The notes: a model not told the origin generated them from the letters alone. A stretch of 64,000 nt of DNA from Marinomonas arctica (GCF_003259225.1 NZ_QHJF01000010.1:124001-188000); one strand, 5' to 3'. Shown: positions 36,794-46,689, counted from the first letter of the stretch. Made by a program: numbers and translations.

Positions 36794-38080
36794 CTACAAT
36801 AAACCGATGGCTAAAACAGGAAATGCGACAACGAGTGCCAGACGTAATAAGTCTGAAATAACGAACGGCATTACACCTTTATACATATCACCAATTGATA
36901 TATGAGGCGCTACCGACTTTATTACGAATACGTTCATTCCAACAGGAGGGGTAATCAAGCCAAGCTCTACGGTGATTACAGCCACAATACCAAACCAAAT
37001 AGGGTCAAATCCCGCAGCGCTGACCAAAGGGTAGACCACTGGTACCACCAACAACAGCATTGCAATGCTGTCCATTACGCACCCTAGTAACATAAACAAG
37101 ATAAGCACGCACAATAGCACCATGTAAGGACTTAGGTGCAAACTGGCTACGAAATCCACCAGCGAAAAAGAAATACGTGACACAGATAAGAAATAACCAA
37201 AGATCTCAGCGCCGATAACCATAAAGAAAATCATCGCCGACATAACCAATGTCTCACCCACCGCTTCTTTAAACTGTAGCAACCCCATGCCTCTTGATAA
37301 AGCGATCAGCAAGGTCGCTCCTGCGCCTACGGCAGACGCTTCAGTTGGTGTGAACCATCCCGTATAAATACCGCCAATGATAAATAAGAAGACCCCAGTA
37401 AAAGGCACTAAACCCTTTAAACCCAGTAACTTCTCTTTTAGCGTAGTGGCCTGACCTGGCTGAGCAATGTGAGGAAATAACGTGACTAGCACGGCTACTG
37501 TTAATCCGTACATCACTAACCCAAGCATCCCAGGTATGATGCCCGCAATAAACATATCGCCAACTGATTGCTCGGTAATTAACGCGTATAGCAATAGGGC
37601 AATGGAAGGTGGAATCATAATCCCCAGCGTGCCGCCCGCAGCAAGTACGCCAGTGGCTAAAGTAGGGGCATAGCCGTTTTTCTCCATTTCCGGCAGTGCC
37701 ACGCGGGACATACTGGCCGCCGTTGCCAAAGAGGACCCTGAAATAGCGGAAAAAATTCCACAAGAAGTGACAGCAGCTAAGGCCATACCGCCGCGCCAGC
37801 TACCAAACATGGACTTTGCTCCTTGGAACAATTCTTGAGACATACCCGCTTTTGACGCAAACACCCCCATTAGAATAAACATAGGAATGGGGCTAAAACT
37901 GTAGTTAGACAGAGCTTCGAATGGACCGCTTGCGAGAATAGAAATAGCTGGATCAAACGCGACAATCCATCCGAAGCCAACGAATCCTACTAGCGCCATG
38001 GTCAACGCAATTGGTGCACGTAACACAATTAATAGCAACATAACGCCAATACAAATAAGACCGATAATTGAAGTGCTCAT
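36794..38080 (-). CDS. dctM: TRAP transporter large permease (DctM)
   Basis: A 428-residue inner-membrane protein with about 12 helices that carries the substrate in a TRAP system. Family signatures: GGTLGIMIPPSIALLLYALITEQSVGDMFIAG, ALSGGMG-like ALSRGMGLL and GLITPPVGMNVFVIKS near the end. Four-base overlap with dctQ shows coupling. Based on the shared block upstream of dctP, it probably imports an aromatic acid used by the mdlC pathway. Confidence 0.92.
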   Translation of the reverse strand: MSTSIIGLICIGVMLLLIVLRAPIALTMALVGFVGFGWIVAFDPAISILASGPFEALSNYSFSPIPMFILMGVFASKAGMSQELFQGAKSMFGSWRGGMALAAVTSCGIFSAISGSSLATAASMSRVALPEMEKNGYAPTLATGVLAAGGTLGIMIPPSIALLLYALITEQSVGDMFIAGIIPGMLGLVMYGLTVAVLVTLFPHIAQPGQATTLKEKLLGLKGLVPFTGVFLFIIGGIYTGWFTPTEASAVGAGATLLIALSRGMGLLQFKEAVGETLVMSAMIFFMVIGAEIFGYFLSVSRISFSLVDFVASLHLSPYMVLLCVLILFMLLGCVMDSIAMLLLVVPVVYPLVSAAGFDPIWFGIVAVITVELGLITPPVGMNVFVIKSVAPHISIGDMYKGVMPFVISDLLRLALVVAFPVLAIGLL

Positions 38081-38586
38081 GACTTAGCTTTCCCACAAAA
38101 TATTAATTGAAAAGAGTGGGTCGCAGCGGAAATAGCCAGCATAACGGTTGCAAAACACGCAATAGCATAAAAATAGGTCAATGGAATCATCAAATCCAAA
38201 GTGGTTTCATAAGTCGCTGCTGCTTCGTTAAAGTGGTGGTAAAAGCTATAACTCATCCCCACGCCCATGAGTCCAAAACAAAAGAGATAAACTCCTTCTA
38301 ATGCTTGCTTAGTTCTTGGTTGTAGTCGCTCAGTAAACAAGTCAACGATGACCTGCGAGCGGCTCACTGAGTGAGGTAAAATGAAAAGCACTGTAAAAAG
38401 CAAACTGTATTGAACAATTTCAATACCGCCTAGGAAGGTTAAATCTACAGCGCCACCTGTCATTGTAAATACCCTTCTGGTGATTACATCAGCCAAAGTG
38501 ACCGTCATCATTGCTATTAAGAATACACCGCCTAATGAGTGCATGATGTGAGTAATTCGCTCTATTATTTGAACGATTAGTTTCAT
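38077..38586 (-). CDS. dctQ: TRAP transporter small permease (DctQ)
   Basis: A 169-residue protein with four transmembrane helices typical of DctQ (GGVFLIAMMTVTLADVITRRVF, YSLLFTVLFILPHSVSRSQVIVDLF). GGAGG precedes the ATG. It is 239 bp from dctP, a gap that holds a stem-loop, and overlaps dctM by four bases. It helps the large permease dock the binding protein. Confidence 0.9.
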   Translation of the reverse strand: MKLIVQIIERITHIMHSLGGVFLIAMMTVTLADVITRRVFTMTGGAVDLTFLGGIEIVQYSLLFTVLFILPHSVSRSQVIVDLFTERLQPRTKQALEGVYLFCFGLMGVGMSYSFYHHFNEAAATYETTLDLMIPLTYFYAIACFATVMLAISAATHSFQLIFCGKAKS

Positions 38587-38640
38587 TAAATACCTCCTAC
38601 TACTGCAGGGAAATTAAATGGATCTACGCAGAGGTAACAA

Positions 38641-38681
38641 ACCAACAATATAAGCATGAATCTTTAAATTATATTGTTGGT
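38641..38681 (-). terminator. Intercistronic stem-loop, dctP to dctQM
   Basis: A perfect 13-bp stem: ACCAACAATATAA (38641-38653) with TTATATTGTTGGT (38669-38681), 15-base loop. It likely attenuates or stabilises, giving more dctP message than dctQM message. Confidence 0.65.
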
Positions 38682-38825
38682 CTTTATTTTTTCACTCGAA
38701 CCTAGGGCTCCATAAAAATAGAGAAAAGTATGATATTTATCCAAGGAATACGCTTATATAAAGTATTCATTTTAGGTAATACCTAAATAGATTTCTCTCT
38801 TTTTCTATATAAAAGATAAGCTAAT

Positions 38826-39845
38826 TTATGCCTTACATTTATTAGTAAGCGACATTGCTTTTTTATAAACATCACGTGCTGTTGAACGTCCTTCTCCCTC
38901 AATGCGGTTTAGGTATGATTCAGTACCTTTTTGCAGTACTGCTCTCCATTCTGGATCTTTGAAGGGTTCATTTATTGTATGAATAACATCGCCTTGGTCT
39001 TTTGCTTCTTGAAGACCTTCTTTATCTAGTTGATGAAATACATTTGCAGCTTTCATGGACCATTTCATGCCGCTATTTTGATCAATGATTTTTTTTATTT
39101 CGGGTGATAAACGAGCATAAGCCCCCTTGTTCATAGTGACTGCAAAAAGCCCGCTGGCATAGGGAATCTGTAAATGATAATTCACTAATTCATTCACTCG
39201 AAAGACTTTCATTGCTTCAAAAGGGAAACTTAAGCCGTCAATGACGCCTCGCTCAAGCGATGGATAAATATCTGGTGCGGACATACCAACTGGAGAAGCT
39301 CCCATTTGGACTAACATCTCTCCACCTACTGCATTAGGGCGACGGATTTTCAGGCCTTCAAAATCACTTGGTTTCTGAATATCTTTGTCTCTTGTGTGAA
39401 GATAGGCTGGACCAGTGGTAAATAAGAAAAGGATATGGCTATCATCGTATTCTTGGCGAATGTCCCCTTCATCATAAAGGGTTTGAAAAATGCACGCGCC
39501 TTGAAGTGCCGATGAGGAGACACCAGGTAGTTGAACTATTTCTGATAATGGGAATCGTCCAGCACTATAGCCTTGAACGACCGCACTGACATCTGCCAAG
39601 CCGTTGACTGCACCATCGTATGCTTTGTTGGCTTTAACAAGCGTTTGAGAAGGGTACATCTCAACTTTTAGTTCGCCATTGGATTCTTTCATAACTGTTT
39701 TAGCCCACTCATCAAACAATTTAGTTTGAACGTCGGAGGTTGCTGGCCATATGTGTGCAAAACGAATGGTTGTTTCTGCCAAAACAGAGGCAGAGGCGAG
39801 AGAAAGAGATGCGGCTACTAGACAGTTTTGAACTATGTTTTTCAT
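38826..39845 (-). CDS. dctP: TRAP transporter substrate-binding protein (DctP)
   Basis: A 339-residue periplasmic binding protein. The signal peptide is MKNIVQNCLVAASLSLASAS with cleavage near VLAETT. Hallmarks follow: TTIRFAHIWP, FEGLKIRRPNAVGGEMLVQMGASPVGMSAPDIYPSLERGVIDGLSFPFEAM, in which the Arg of IRRPN binds the ligand carboxylate. A GAGG lies before the ATG at 39845; the frame starts 12 bases earlier. The promoter region carries block B, the copy of the mdlC promoter block. Confidence 0.92.
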   Translation of the reverse strand: MKNIVQNCLVAASLSLASASVLAETTIRFAHIWPATSDVQTKLFDEWAKTVMKESNGELKVEMYPSQTLVKANKAYDGAVNGLADVSAVVQGYSAGRFPLSEIVQLPGVSSSALQGACIFQTLYDEGDIRQEYDDSHILFLFTTGPAYLHTRDKDIQKPSDFEGLKIRRPNAVGGEMLVQMGASPVGMSAPDIYPSLERGVIDGLSFPFEAMKVFRVNELVNYHLQIPYASGLFAVTMNKGAYARLSPEIKKIIDQNSGMKWSMKAANVFHQLDKEGLQEAKDQGDVIHTINEPFKDPEWRAVLQKGTESYLNRIEGEGRSTARDVYKKAMSLTNKCKA

Positions 39846-39950
39846 TTTTTGCCTCATAATTACTATTGTTTTTATTAGTTAATTTGAATGCTCTAAAATT
39901 GATATTTATTAGTAAATTCAACTCGTAACAACGATATCCCTTATGTTTAA

Positions 39951-40000
39951 ATTAAACAAATCAATATTATCTCTAACAAAAATAGATACTATTTATTATG
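39951..40000 (-). promoter_or_regulatory. Shared 50-bp regulatory block B (TRAP promoter)
   Basis: Reads on the minus strand towards dctP and matches block A at 43 of 50 bases. It includes the perfect palindrome AAATAG-TAT-CTATTT. It ends 105 bp before the dctP start codon. Confidence 0.65.
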
Positions 40001-40528
40001 ATTCTAGGCGATAGACTACCTTCAATAATGTAGATAGCAGCTTATGAGCAAACTTGGTAGTTTTCTGAGCATCTTCCGCACTCTATTCGCTTCTACAGTC
40101 AGTGATTTAAGTTGGGCTTTACTTCTATTTGGGTGCTTATTCCAACTTTCGTTAATTTAGAGGTTACTTAAGTGTAAACAAATGTGATGGGACATCGGCT
40201 ATTCGGCTATTACCTGGTTTTTGGGTTGAAGGGCTAAACTTGATTTTCAGACTATTCTCAAGTGAGTCTCTGAATTATTTATCCAAGTAAAGAACTCTTC
40301 ACGTTTTAGAGGGGGAATTCTTAAAAAAATATATAGTTTAAGGAGAGAATATTAATATTATTGAAAAGGTATGCTGGTGTTTATTAAATCTATGTAATCT
40401 AATAGTCACGCTTGATTTCTAATAGAATTTTGCGTGTCAAAAAGTCCAACCTTTTATTCCTAATTTTACCACTCGTTTTATTTAAAAAAGATTAACCTCT
40501 AACTTGTTTGAAATAAGTGAGGTTGATT
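40001..40528. other. Spacer before the third nitrilase, with a remnant ORF
   Basis: 528 bp without an intact gene. A 38-codon plus-strand ORF at 40044-40160 (MSKLGSFLSIFRTLFAST then a hydrophobic helix) looks like the truncated start of a membrane protein. The rest is AT-rich and should hold the nitrilase promoter; I see no clear operator. Confidence 0.4.
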
Positions 40529-41548
40529 ATGCTAACTCAATATAAAGTGGCGGCGGTTCAAGCCGCGCCAGAATTTCTAAACTTAGATGCTGGTATTCAG
40601 AAAACCATTCGATTTATTAAAGAAGCCTCGAAGGCTGGCGCTAAGCTCGTTGCCTTTCCTGAGCTGTGGCTAACTGGGTACCCATGGTGGATTTGGCTTG
40701 ATACTCCTGCTGCCGCTGTGGCTTCTGGTTTCATTTCTCGTTATTACAAAAATTCCCTTTCTTATGATGATCCCCGTGCAAAATTAGTCAGCGATGCCGC
40801 GCGTGAATACAATATTAATGTTGTGTTGGGCTTGTCTGAGAGGGAAAACGGCTCGCTTTATATTGCTCAGTGGTTGATCAACAGTCAAGGCGAGACCATT
40901 GCTCAGCGTCGTAAATTAAAACCGACTCATGTTGAACGCACCGTTTTTGGTGAGGGTGATGGTAGTGATATGGCAGTTCACGATAGCGAGCTGGGTCGAT
41001 TAGGTGCTCTAAACTGCTGGGAGCATGTCCTACCTTTGAACAAATTCATCATGTTTTCTCAAAATGAGCAGATTCATGTGGCGTCTTGGCCCAGTTTTAC
41101 CACCTATGAATTTTCAAGTGGCATGGGTTGGGAAGTCAATAATGCCGTGTCCCGTAGCTATGCCGTCGAAGGCGCTTGTTACGTCATAGCGCCATCTGCC
41201 GTGTTATCACAAATCATGTTGGATGAGCTATGTGATAAGCCCGAAAAGCATGAGCTGATCAGCGTTGGAGGCGGTCATAGCGTGATTTACGGCCCCAGCG
41301 GCGAGGCACTGTGTGAAAAATTGGACCCAACTGAAGAAGGTATTTTATACGCCGAAGTTGATCTAGATACGGTTGATATCTGCAAACATTTTTTAGATTG
41401 TGCTGGCCACTATTCTCGACCAGACGTATATCAGCTTGTTTTTGATGGCAGACGTAAACGCATTGTTGCAGATGAAACAAAAGAAGTTATATCGATGAAA
41501 GCAGAAGAACAAGAAGGTGAAAGTCTCTACGAAAGCACAGAGGAATAA
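40529..41548 (+). CDS. Arylacetonitrilase-like nitrilase
   Basis: A 339-residue nitrilase with E45 (FPELWLTGYPWWIWLD), K129 (QRRKLKPTHVERTVFGEGDGSD) and C163 (LNCWEHVLPLNKF). GYPWWIWLD and FGEGDGSD are marks of bacterial arylacetonitrilases, which hydrolyse mandelonitrile and phenylacetonitrile. GAGG precedes the ATG at 40529; the frame is open back to 40517. Fifteen kb from the other nitrilases and close to mdlC, it probably feeds aromatic acids into that branch. It is the third nitrilase of the window. Confidence 0.88.
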   Translation: MLTQYKVAAVQAAPEFLNLDAGIQKTIRFIKEASKAGAKLVAFPELWLTGYPWWIWLDTPAAAVASGFISRYYKNSLSYDDPRAKLVSDAAREYNINVVLGLSERENGSLYIAQWLINSQGETIAQRRKLKPTHVERTVFGEGDGSDMAVHDSELGRLGALNCWEHVLPLNKFIMFSQNEQIHVASWPSFTTYEFSSGMGWEVNNAVSRSYAVEGACYVIAPSAVLSQIMLDELCDKPEKHELISVGGGHSVIYGPSGEALCEKLDPTEEGILYAEVDLDTVDICKHFLDCAGHYSRPDVYQLVFDGRRKRIVADETKEVISMKAEEQEGESLYESTEE

Positions 41549-41619
41549 AAATTCTTGTACTGAAAGTAATAAAATAATAACGGATCTATTTAATAGTTCA
41601 GAACTAAAAGGAACGCAAA

Positions 41620-42846
41620 ATGAAAATCATGAGTAGAGAGAACTCAATCTTAGCTATTATGGGATTGACGTTCGGTTTTGTATTTGTTGATAGGTTATCC
41701 ATCAATTTTTTGATGCCATTTATCACTCAAGAACTGGATATTAATAACTCCCAAATTGGCCTTTTGGCGTCGGCGCTGGCCATGTCTTGGGCGATTTCAG
41801 GATTTGTGTTAAGTAACTTTTGCACGAGGTTTGGACGTCGGGTAGAAGTCTTGGTTGTATCTGTTATTTTGTTTTCCCTTTTTACCCTGCTGTCATCGAT
41901 TGCTGCTAGCTTTATGATGCTGCTAATTGTACGGATTTTAATGGGCATTGCTGAGGGTCCTGTATTGCCGATTGCTCAATCTATCTTGCTTGAAGAGTCT
42001 TCCGAAAAACGCCGTGGTTTTAATATGGGCTTTGTACAAAATGCTGCGAGCAATCTTTTAGGCTCTGTTATCGCGCCGGTTGTATTGATTTACGTCGCAG
42101 AAGCTTATGGCTGGCGTCAGGCTTTTATTGTAGCTGGCGTGCCCGGTCTGGTAGTGGCATTTCTGATTTTTAAATATATCAAGTTGCCGCCTCACACCCC
42201 AGTTGTAAAAGTAAAAAATACCGATGCAAAGGCCTTTAGTTTAGAGCAATTGCTGCATAATAAAAACGTGATGGTGAGTATTAGCCTGTCTTGCTTAATG
42301 GTGGCGTGGATGTTCTCACAATTGACTTTTATCCCTGTGTATTTGACTAAGGTGGTTGGATATAGCTCATTTCAGATGGGCAGTGTCATGAGTGTGTTAG
42401 GTGTATCGGCGGTTATTTCTGGTTTGTTGGTTCCTCTTTTATCTGACATGTTTGGCAGGGCTCGCGTTTTTCGTCTGTTTGCCTTGATTGCTCTGTTGTG
42501 TCCATTAAGCGTTTTGTATATGGCAGAGAGCCAAGCCTACATGATGATCAGTTTATTTTTGTTTTATTTTGGATTAGGAGCCATTCCTATTGTTATGGCG
42601 ACTGTTCCATCAGAAAGTGTGCCTCGTCAATATGTGGTTGGAACGCTGGGTCTTGTGATGGGTATCACCGAACTGATGGGGGGGTTCTTAGGACCTTCTA
42701 TTAGTGGGGTGTTGGCTGATATGTATGGTTTGGTTGCACCGTTTTACTTTGCGGCAGCCTTGGCTGGTCTGGCTTTTCTTGGCTCCTTTATGTTGTTAGA
42801 AACCTCACCCAAGTTTGGCAAAGTGGACATGGCGGCTAGTGCATAG
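41620..42846 (+). CDS. MFS transporter
   Basis: A 408-residue major facilitator protein with 12 helices. The cytoplasmic loop 2 motif appears as SNFCTRFGRRVE, and PEGP-like GIAEGPVLPIAQSIL marks the anion/sialate-type organic-acid:H+ symporters. AAAGGA precedes the ATG. It is 71 bp after the nitrilase and likely in the same transcript, so it may import the nitrile or export the acid. Confidence 0.85.
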   Translation: MKIMSRENSILAIMGLTFGFVFVDRLSINFLMPFITQELDINNSQIGLLASALAMSWAISGFVLSNFCTRFGRRVEVLVVSVILFSLFTLLSSIAASFMMLLIVRILMGIAEGPVLPIAQSILLEESSEKRRGFNMGFVQNAASNLLGSVIAPVVLIYVAEAYGWRQAFIVAGVPGLVVAFLIFKYIKLPPHTPVVKVKNTDAKAFSLEQLLHNKNVMVSISLSCLMVAWMFSQLTFIPVYLTKVVGYSSFQMGSVMSVLGVSAVISGLLVPLLSDMFGRARVFRLFALIALLCPLSVLYMAESQAYMMISLFLFYFGLGAIPIVMATVPSESVPRQYVVGTLGLVMGITELMGGFLGPSISGVLADMYGLVAPFYFAAALAGLAFLGSFMLLETSPKFGKVDMAASA

Positions 42847-42969
42847 CGTCACAAGAGTAACACTATAAATTTAAGCGCTTTCCTTGGTTGTATTGTCAAG
42901 CGAAAGCGCCCTTGGTTTAATATTTTCCTGCAATTATTAGTGGGGAAAGCAAGAGAATTGGGGACACAT

Positions 42970-44328
42970 ATGGGCATGCAATCAAGCCTTGGAACGGATC
43001 ATATACCATTAAAAAACCGTATAGGTTATGGGGTAGGAGATTTGGCCAGTAATATTATTTTTACGGGCTTTTCTTTCTTTTTAGTATATTTTTATACCGA
43101 TATCGTCAGTATCCCAGTTGCTATTGTGGGTACTGTGATGCTGGTCTCACGCATCTTTGATGGTGTAACGGATATAATTATGGGTATTGTCGTGGATAGA
43201 ACCAAGAGTCGCTTTGGTAAGGCGAGACCTTGGTTGCTTTGGATGGCAATTCCTTTTGGCGTGTCTGCTGCTTTGGTCTTTTTTGTTCCAGAATCAGACA
43301 GTTTAACGCTGCAAGTTGCGTATATTTTTATCACCTATAACTTAGTGAGTTTGTGCTATACCGCCATTAACATTCCTTACGGTGTTTTAAATTCCCTGAT
43401 CACCAATAATCCATACCAGCGATCTCTGCTGAATATTGCTCGTGCTTTTATGGCTAATATTGGTGTGATTGCGGTAGGGCAATTGGTGATGCCACTGGTG
43501 AACTTTTTTGGTGGTGGAAAAGAAGGCTGGCAATACACCTTTATTATTTTAAGTATTGTAAGCGCTATATTATTCTTGATTACGTTTTTGTCTTCCAAGG
43601 AAAACGTAAAGGCACAAAGTCCTCAGCAACATAATTTAAAACCGGCCCTTGGTGCTTTGGTTCGTAATAAATATTGGTGGTTAGCGCTTTTGTTTGGTAC
43701 ATTATTTTTTGTGATTATAGGATTAACTTTTAACTCACCAGTCTATTATGCAAAATACATACTGAAAGACCCCAGTATCATAGGCACAATCATTATGTGC
43801 CTTATCATTCCCCAATTTCCAACGTTGTTTTTAATGCCCAAGATAGTAAAGTGTTGGGGTAAGCGTTTGACCTGTCAGTTTGGTTTGGTCTGTTTGGCTA
43901 TCAGCTATCTATTAATTCAAATAGACCCTTATAATGTGGATTTAGTGTTGGCGGCTAATGTGATTAAAGGTATTGGTATTGCGCCCTTGATAGGTTCTTT
44001 CTTTGCGATTTTGGCCGACACTGTAGAATACGGTGAGTGGAAAACAGGACAACGAACAGAAGGTTTAGTGTATTCAGCGGGTAGCTTTGGCTCTAAGGTT
44101 GGTGTGGGTTTAGGAACGGCAATGGTAGGCTGGATATTAGGGGCAGGGGATTATGTTGGCTCCTTAGAAGTTCAACCAGACAGCGCACTCAATGCCATTT
44201 TATCTGTTTCTATTTGGTATCCATTGATGGTGGCGATTTTGGCCTTTATCGTGCTGTGCTTTTATCATCTGGATAAAATTTCCCCAACTATTTTAGACGA
44301 TTTAGAAAACGAAAAAAGAGCTGTTTAA
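42970..44328 (+). CDS. GPH-family (MelB-like) sugar:cation symporter
   Basis: This 452-residue protein belongs to the glycoside-pentoside-hexuronide:cation symporter family. Typical are KNRIGYGVGDLASNIIF at the start, MLVSRIFDGVTDIIMGIVVDRTKSRFGKARPWLLW and ADTVEYGEWKTGQRTEGLVYS. The ATG at 42970 with GGGGA upstream is preferred to the GTG at 42940. Glycoside transport beside an arylacetonitrilase is suggestive: cyanogenic glycosides release mandelonitrile. That is inference, and no glucosidase is present here. Confidence 0.85.
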   Translation: MGMQSSLGTDHIPLKNRIGYGVGDLASNIIFTGFSFFLVYFYTDIVSIPVAIVGTVMLVSRIFDGVTDIIMGIVVDRTKSRFGKARPWLLWMAIPFGVSAALVFFVPESDSLTLQVAYIFITYNLVSLCYTAINIPYGVLNSLITNNPYQRSLLNIARAFMANIGVIAVGQLVMPLVNFFGGGKEGWQYTFIILSIVSAILFLITFLSSKENVKAQSPQQHNLKPALGALVRNKYWWLALLFGTLFFVIIGLTFNSPVYYAKYILKDPSIIGTIIMCLIIPQFPTLFLMPKIVKCWGKRLTCQFGLVCLAISYLLIQIDPYNVDLVLAANVIKGIGIAPLIGSFFAILADTVEYGEWKTGQRTEGLVYSAGSFGSKVGVGLGTAMVGWILGAGDYVGSLEVQPDSALNAILSVSIWYPLMVAILAFIVLCFYHLDKISPTILDDLENEKRAV

Positions 44329-44353
44329 CTATTATTTTGTTACCAAATTTACG

Positions 44354-44382
44354 AAAAGACACCTTTGATAGGTGTCTTTTTT
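44354..44382 (+). terminator. Terminator after the GPH symporter
   Basis: AAAAGACACCT (44354-44364) and AGGTGTCTTTT (44370-44380) form an 11-bp stem with T's. Confidence 0.9.
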
Positions 44383-44448
44383 GTTTATAAAAGTACTTTA
44401 TTCGCCCTTTAATAAACACACTATCAAAACTAGAGGGAGTGGATGCCT

Positions 44449-45449
44449 CTAGTTAGTCGTTCCCTGTTGTCGCATGTTGGCAATGTCTTGTTCTGAATAG
44501 CCAAGTTCTTTGAGTAGTTCTATGCTTTGTGCACCAATTGGCTGAGGGGCTGTGTTCACTTGTGCAGGGCTGCTGGATAAATTAAACGCAGACACTGGCA
44601 CCTTTAAGCCATTTACTTGGCTGTTTGGGTCATTCAGCGTTTGTATCGCATTACGAGCGGCGACTTGTGGATCGGCAAGAGCTTCTTCCATGCGACGAAT
44701 TCGAGAGGCTGGAACGCGTTTTTCGTTTAGAAACGTTTCCCAATAATCGGCTGTTTGGGTTTTGATGATACTGGCTAGCGTTGCTGCTTCTTCGGCATGG
44801 CCGTCTAAGCGCTGGTTATTGTTAGTTTTGATCATATCTTCACGTTCAAGAGCGATCCATAAGGCTTTTTGCTGGGCTAAGTTTGATGCGGCAATCATCA
44901 GCGGAGCGTCTGCCGCTTCATAACAACCAATGGAGGCAAAAGGAAATACATTGCCTTTTTGTTCTGGGTGCTTTCCATTCCACATGTAGCTGGTTAGGTG
45001 GGAACTATAGAGGATCATCGCCACGTCAAGCATGGATACATCAATAAATTGGCCTTTACCGCCTTCTCTTTCTCTTTGAAAAAGTGCCGTTGAAATAGCA
45101 AACGCAGCGGTGGTGCCAGTGGCATAATCTACCACAGGTGCGCCGCTTTTTAATGGTCTGCCATCGCCGTGACCTGTCATGGCCATCATGCCAGAAAAAC
45201 TTTGAATGACGTTGTCATAAGCGGTTTGTTCTCGACGTGGGCCGTTTGAGCCGAATGCAGAAATAGAGCAGTAAATCAGCTTTGGATTCAGTTTAGACAT
45301 CTCTTCATAACCTAAACCAAGGGCGTCAAAAGCACCTGGACGATAGTTTTCAACAAACACATCGGCAGAACCGCCAGCTTTGGTGTGCATGATCATCTTT
45401 ACAGGGCCCGTAGGCCAATCACTTTCTGGTAAGCGTCCGGCGATCCCAC
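44449..45449 (-). pseudogene. CaiB/BaiF CoA-transferase, 5'-truncated
   Basis: The last ~315 codons of a family III CoA-transferase: DVFVENYRPGAFDALGLGYEEM, AYDNVIQSFSGMMAMTG and the catalytic Asp in GQFIDVSMLDVAMILY. About 85-90 N-terminal residues carrying the CoA-binding Rossmann start are missing. The frame stays open upstream without a proper start to about 45449, where an IS66 scrap begins. The ATG at 45396 is not the native start. The substrate acyl-CoA is unknown. Confidence 0.75.
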
Positions 45450-45665
45450 CTAGCCTAGCTTAACGTTCCAAGGCAGCAGATCCTCTATTGTCTTTTTGGC
45501 AGTTTTTCAAACAGTCTGACGAGGTAATTGTAAGGGATAAGCCCATTTGCTTTGGCTGTTTCGATGAGGCTGTAGAGCATCGCACTCGCCTTGGCACAGT
45601 TTTCCGTATTTGAGAAGAGCCAGTTTTTACGCCCAATAACGAAGGGCTTTATGGCCCACAGATCA
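45450..45665 (-). pseudogene. IS66-family transposase C-terminal scrap
   Basis: The minus strand encodes IKPFVIGRKNWLFSNTENCAKASA, LYSLIETAKANGLIPYNYL and, after a frameshift, TIEDLLPWNVKLG-stop, the characteristic end of IS66 TnpC transposases. The frame change lies in an A-run near 45490. No complete IS end or tnpA/tnpB was found. Confidence 0.8.
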
Positions 45666-45819
45666 GGATCACAGGTAAAGAATCGCTGGTATTGAACATA
45701 GTGATGACTCCAAAAATCACAACTATGTCGGATGGAAAAAGCTAAATTAAGGTGCTATTCCCCAGACGCTTATACCGCAAGACAGGATATGTCTAAGAGA
45801 ATTTTTGTACACAGCACTA

Positions 45820-46058
45820 CTATGTCATTTGTGGAAGAGTGTGATAGTCACACAGAAGACGCCAAAATCTACGTAACGATTATTCACCTCGCACGAAGTT
45901 TGGAACTCGGAATCGTTGCTGAGGGTGTTGAAACCGCTCAGCAAGCCGACATGTTACAGTCATGAGGTTGCGAAGTTTTTCAAGGCTACTATTTCTATAA
46001 GCCCATGAAAAGCAGTGAGGTCGCTCTATTGCTTAGCGAGGAGTGTGTGGAGGCTTAG
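45820..46058 (+). pseudogene. EAL-domain (c-di-GMP phosphodiesterase) 3' scrap
   Basis: The plus strand encodes DAKIYVTIIHLARSLELGIVAEGVET, then ..ADMLQS, an in-frame TGA at 45963-45965, then GCEVFQGYYFYKPMKSSEVALLL to a TAG at 46056. This is the C-terminal quarter of an EAL domain (IAEGVET and QGYxFxxP motifs). The TGA probably replaced TGG or a similar codon. The tail overlaps mrpG convergently by 26 bp. Confidence 0.8.
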
Positions 46059-46410
46059 TCGATTTTCGATCTCTAATCGTCTCCATTAACTCTTGGCCTT
46101 GCGTTTTATCGATAGGTTTAGTGCGAAAATGCAACGCCGTTTTGGCAATCATATTGGCAGCAACTGGTGCTGTGATTAACAAAAACAGCGTGATTAAGAG
46201 TTCTTGAATCGAAAGAAACCCTTTTAGGTGGCTTTGAAAAATCATTGATGCCACCAACACCCCGGTAATACCAAGGGTGGACGCTTTCGTGGGGCTGTGC
46301 AAGCGCATATAAATATCAGGCAAACGCACTAGCCCATAAGAACCGATTAACAAAAAAGCGCCGCCAGTCAGTAAGGATACGCAAATAATAATTTCGAGAT
46401 AAAAAGGCAT
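46033..46410 (-). CDS. mrpG: Mrp antiporter subunit G
   Basis: A 125-residue MnhG/PhaG subunit with three helices: LLTGGAFLLIGSYGLVRLPDIYMRLHSPTKASTLG is the family signature. It is the last gene of the mrpACDEFG operon, nine bases after mrpF. The Mrp complex exports Na+ (or K+) in exchange for H+, useful in seawater. The 3' end overlaps the EAL scrap. Confidence 0.93.
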   Translation of the reverse strand: MPFYLEIIICVSLLTGGAFLLIGSYGLVRLPDIYMRLHSPTKASTLGITGVLVASMIFQSHLKGFLSIQELLITLFLLITAPVAANMIAKTALHFRTKPIDKTQGQELMETIRDRKSTKPPHTPR

Positions 46411-46419
46411 AACTTGTCC

Positions 46420-46689
46420 TTATTCTATGATGTCGCCGCGAAGTAAGTATTTACAAAGTGCCGCCGTACTGACGAATCCAAGCATGGCGATTAATACCGC
46501 CGCCTCAAAGTAAAGCGCACTTTTGACGTGTATTCCATACAACAAAATCAGAGCAATGGCATTGATGTACATGGTATCTAACGCCAAAATTCGGTCTGAT
46601 GCTGTTGGCCCTTGCAGCAAACGCCATAAATTCAGAATCAAAGCGATGCAAATACAAATGGCCACAATAATGATGGTATAACTTAGCAT
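46420..46689 (-). CDS. mrpF: Mrp antiporter subunit F
   Basis: An 89-residue MnhF/PhaF subunit with three helices. The motif RLLQGPTASDRILALDTMYINAIALILLYG is diagnostic. It overlaps mrpE by seven bases. Confidence 0.93.
   Translation of the reverse strand: MLSYTIIIVAICICIALILNLWRLLQGPTASDRILALDTMYINAIALILLYGIHVKSALYFEAAVLIAMLGFVSTAALCKYLLRGDIIE

Noticed and set aside
40044-40160. 38-codon ORF with a hydrophobic helix
   Set aside because: Looks like the truncated start of a membrane protein; too short and isolated to call as a gene, so it is mentioned only within the spacer entry.
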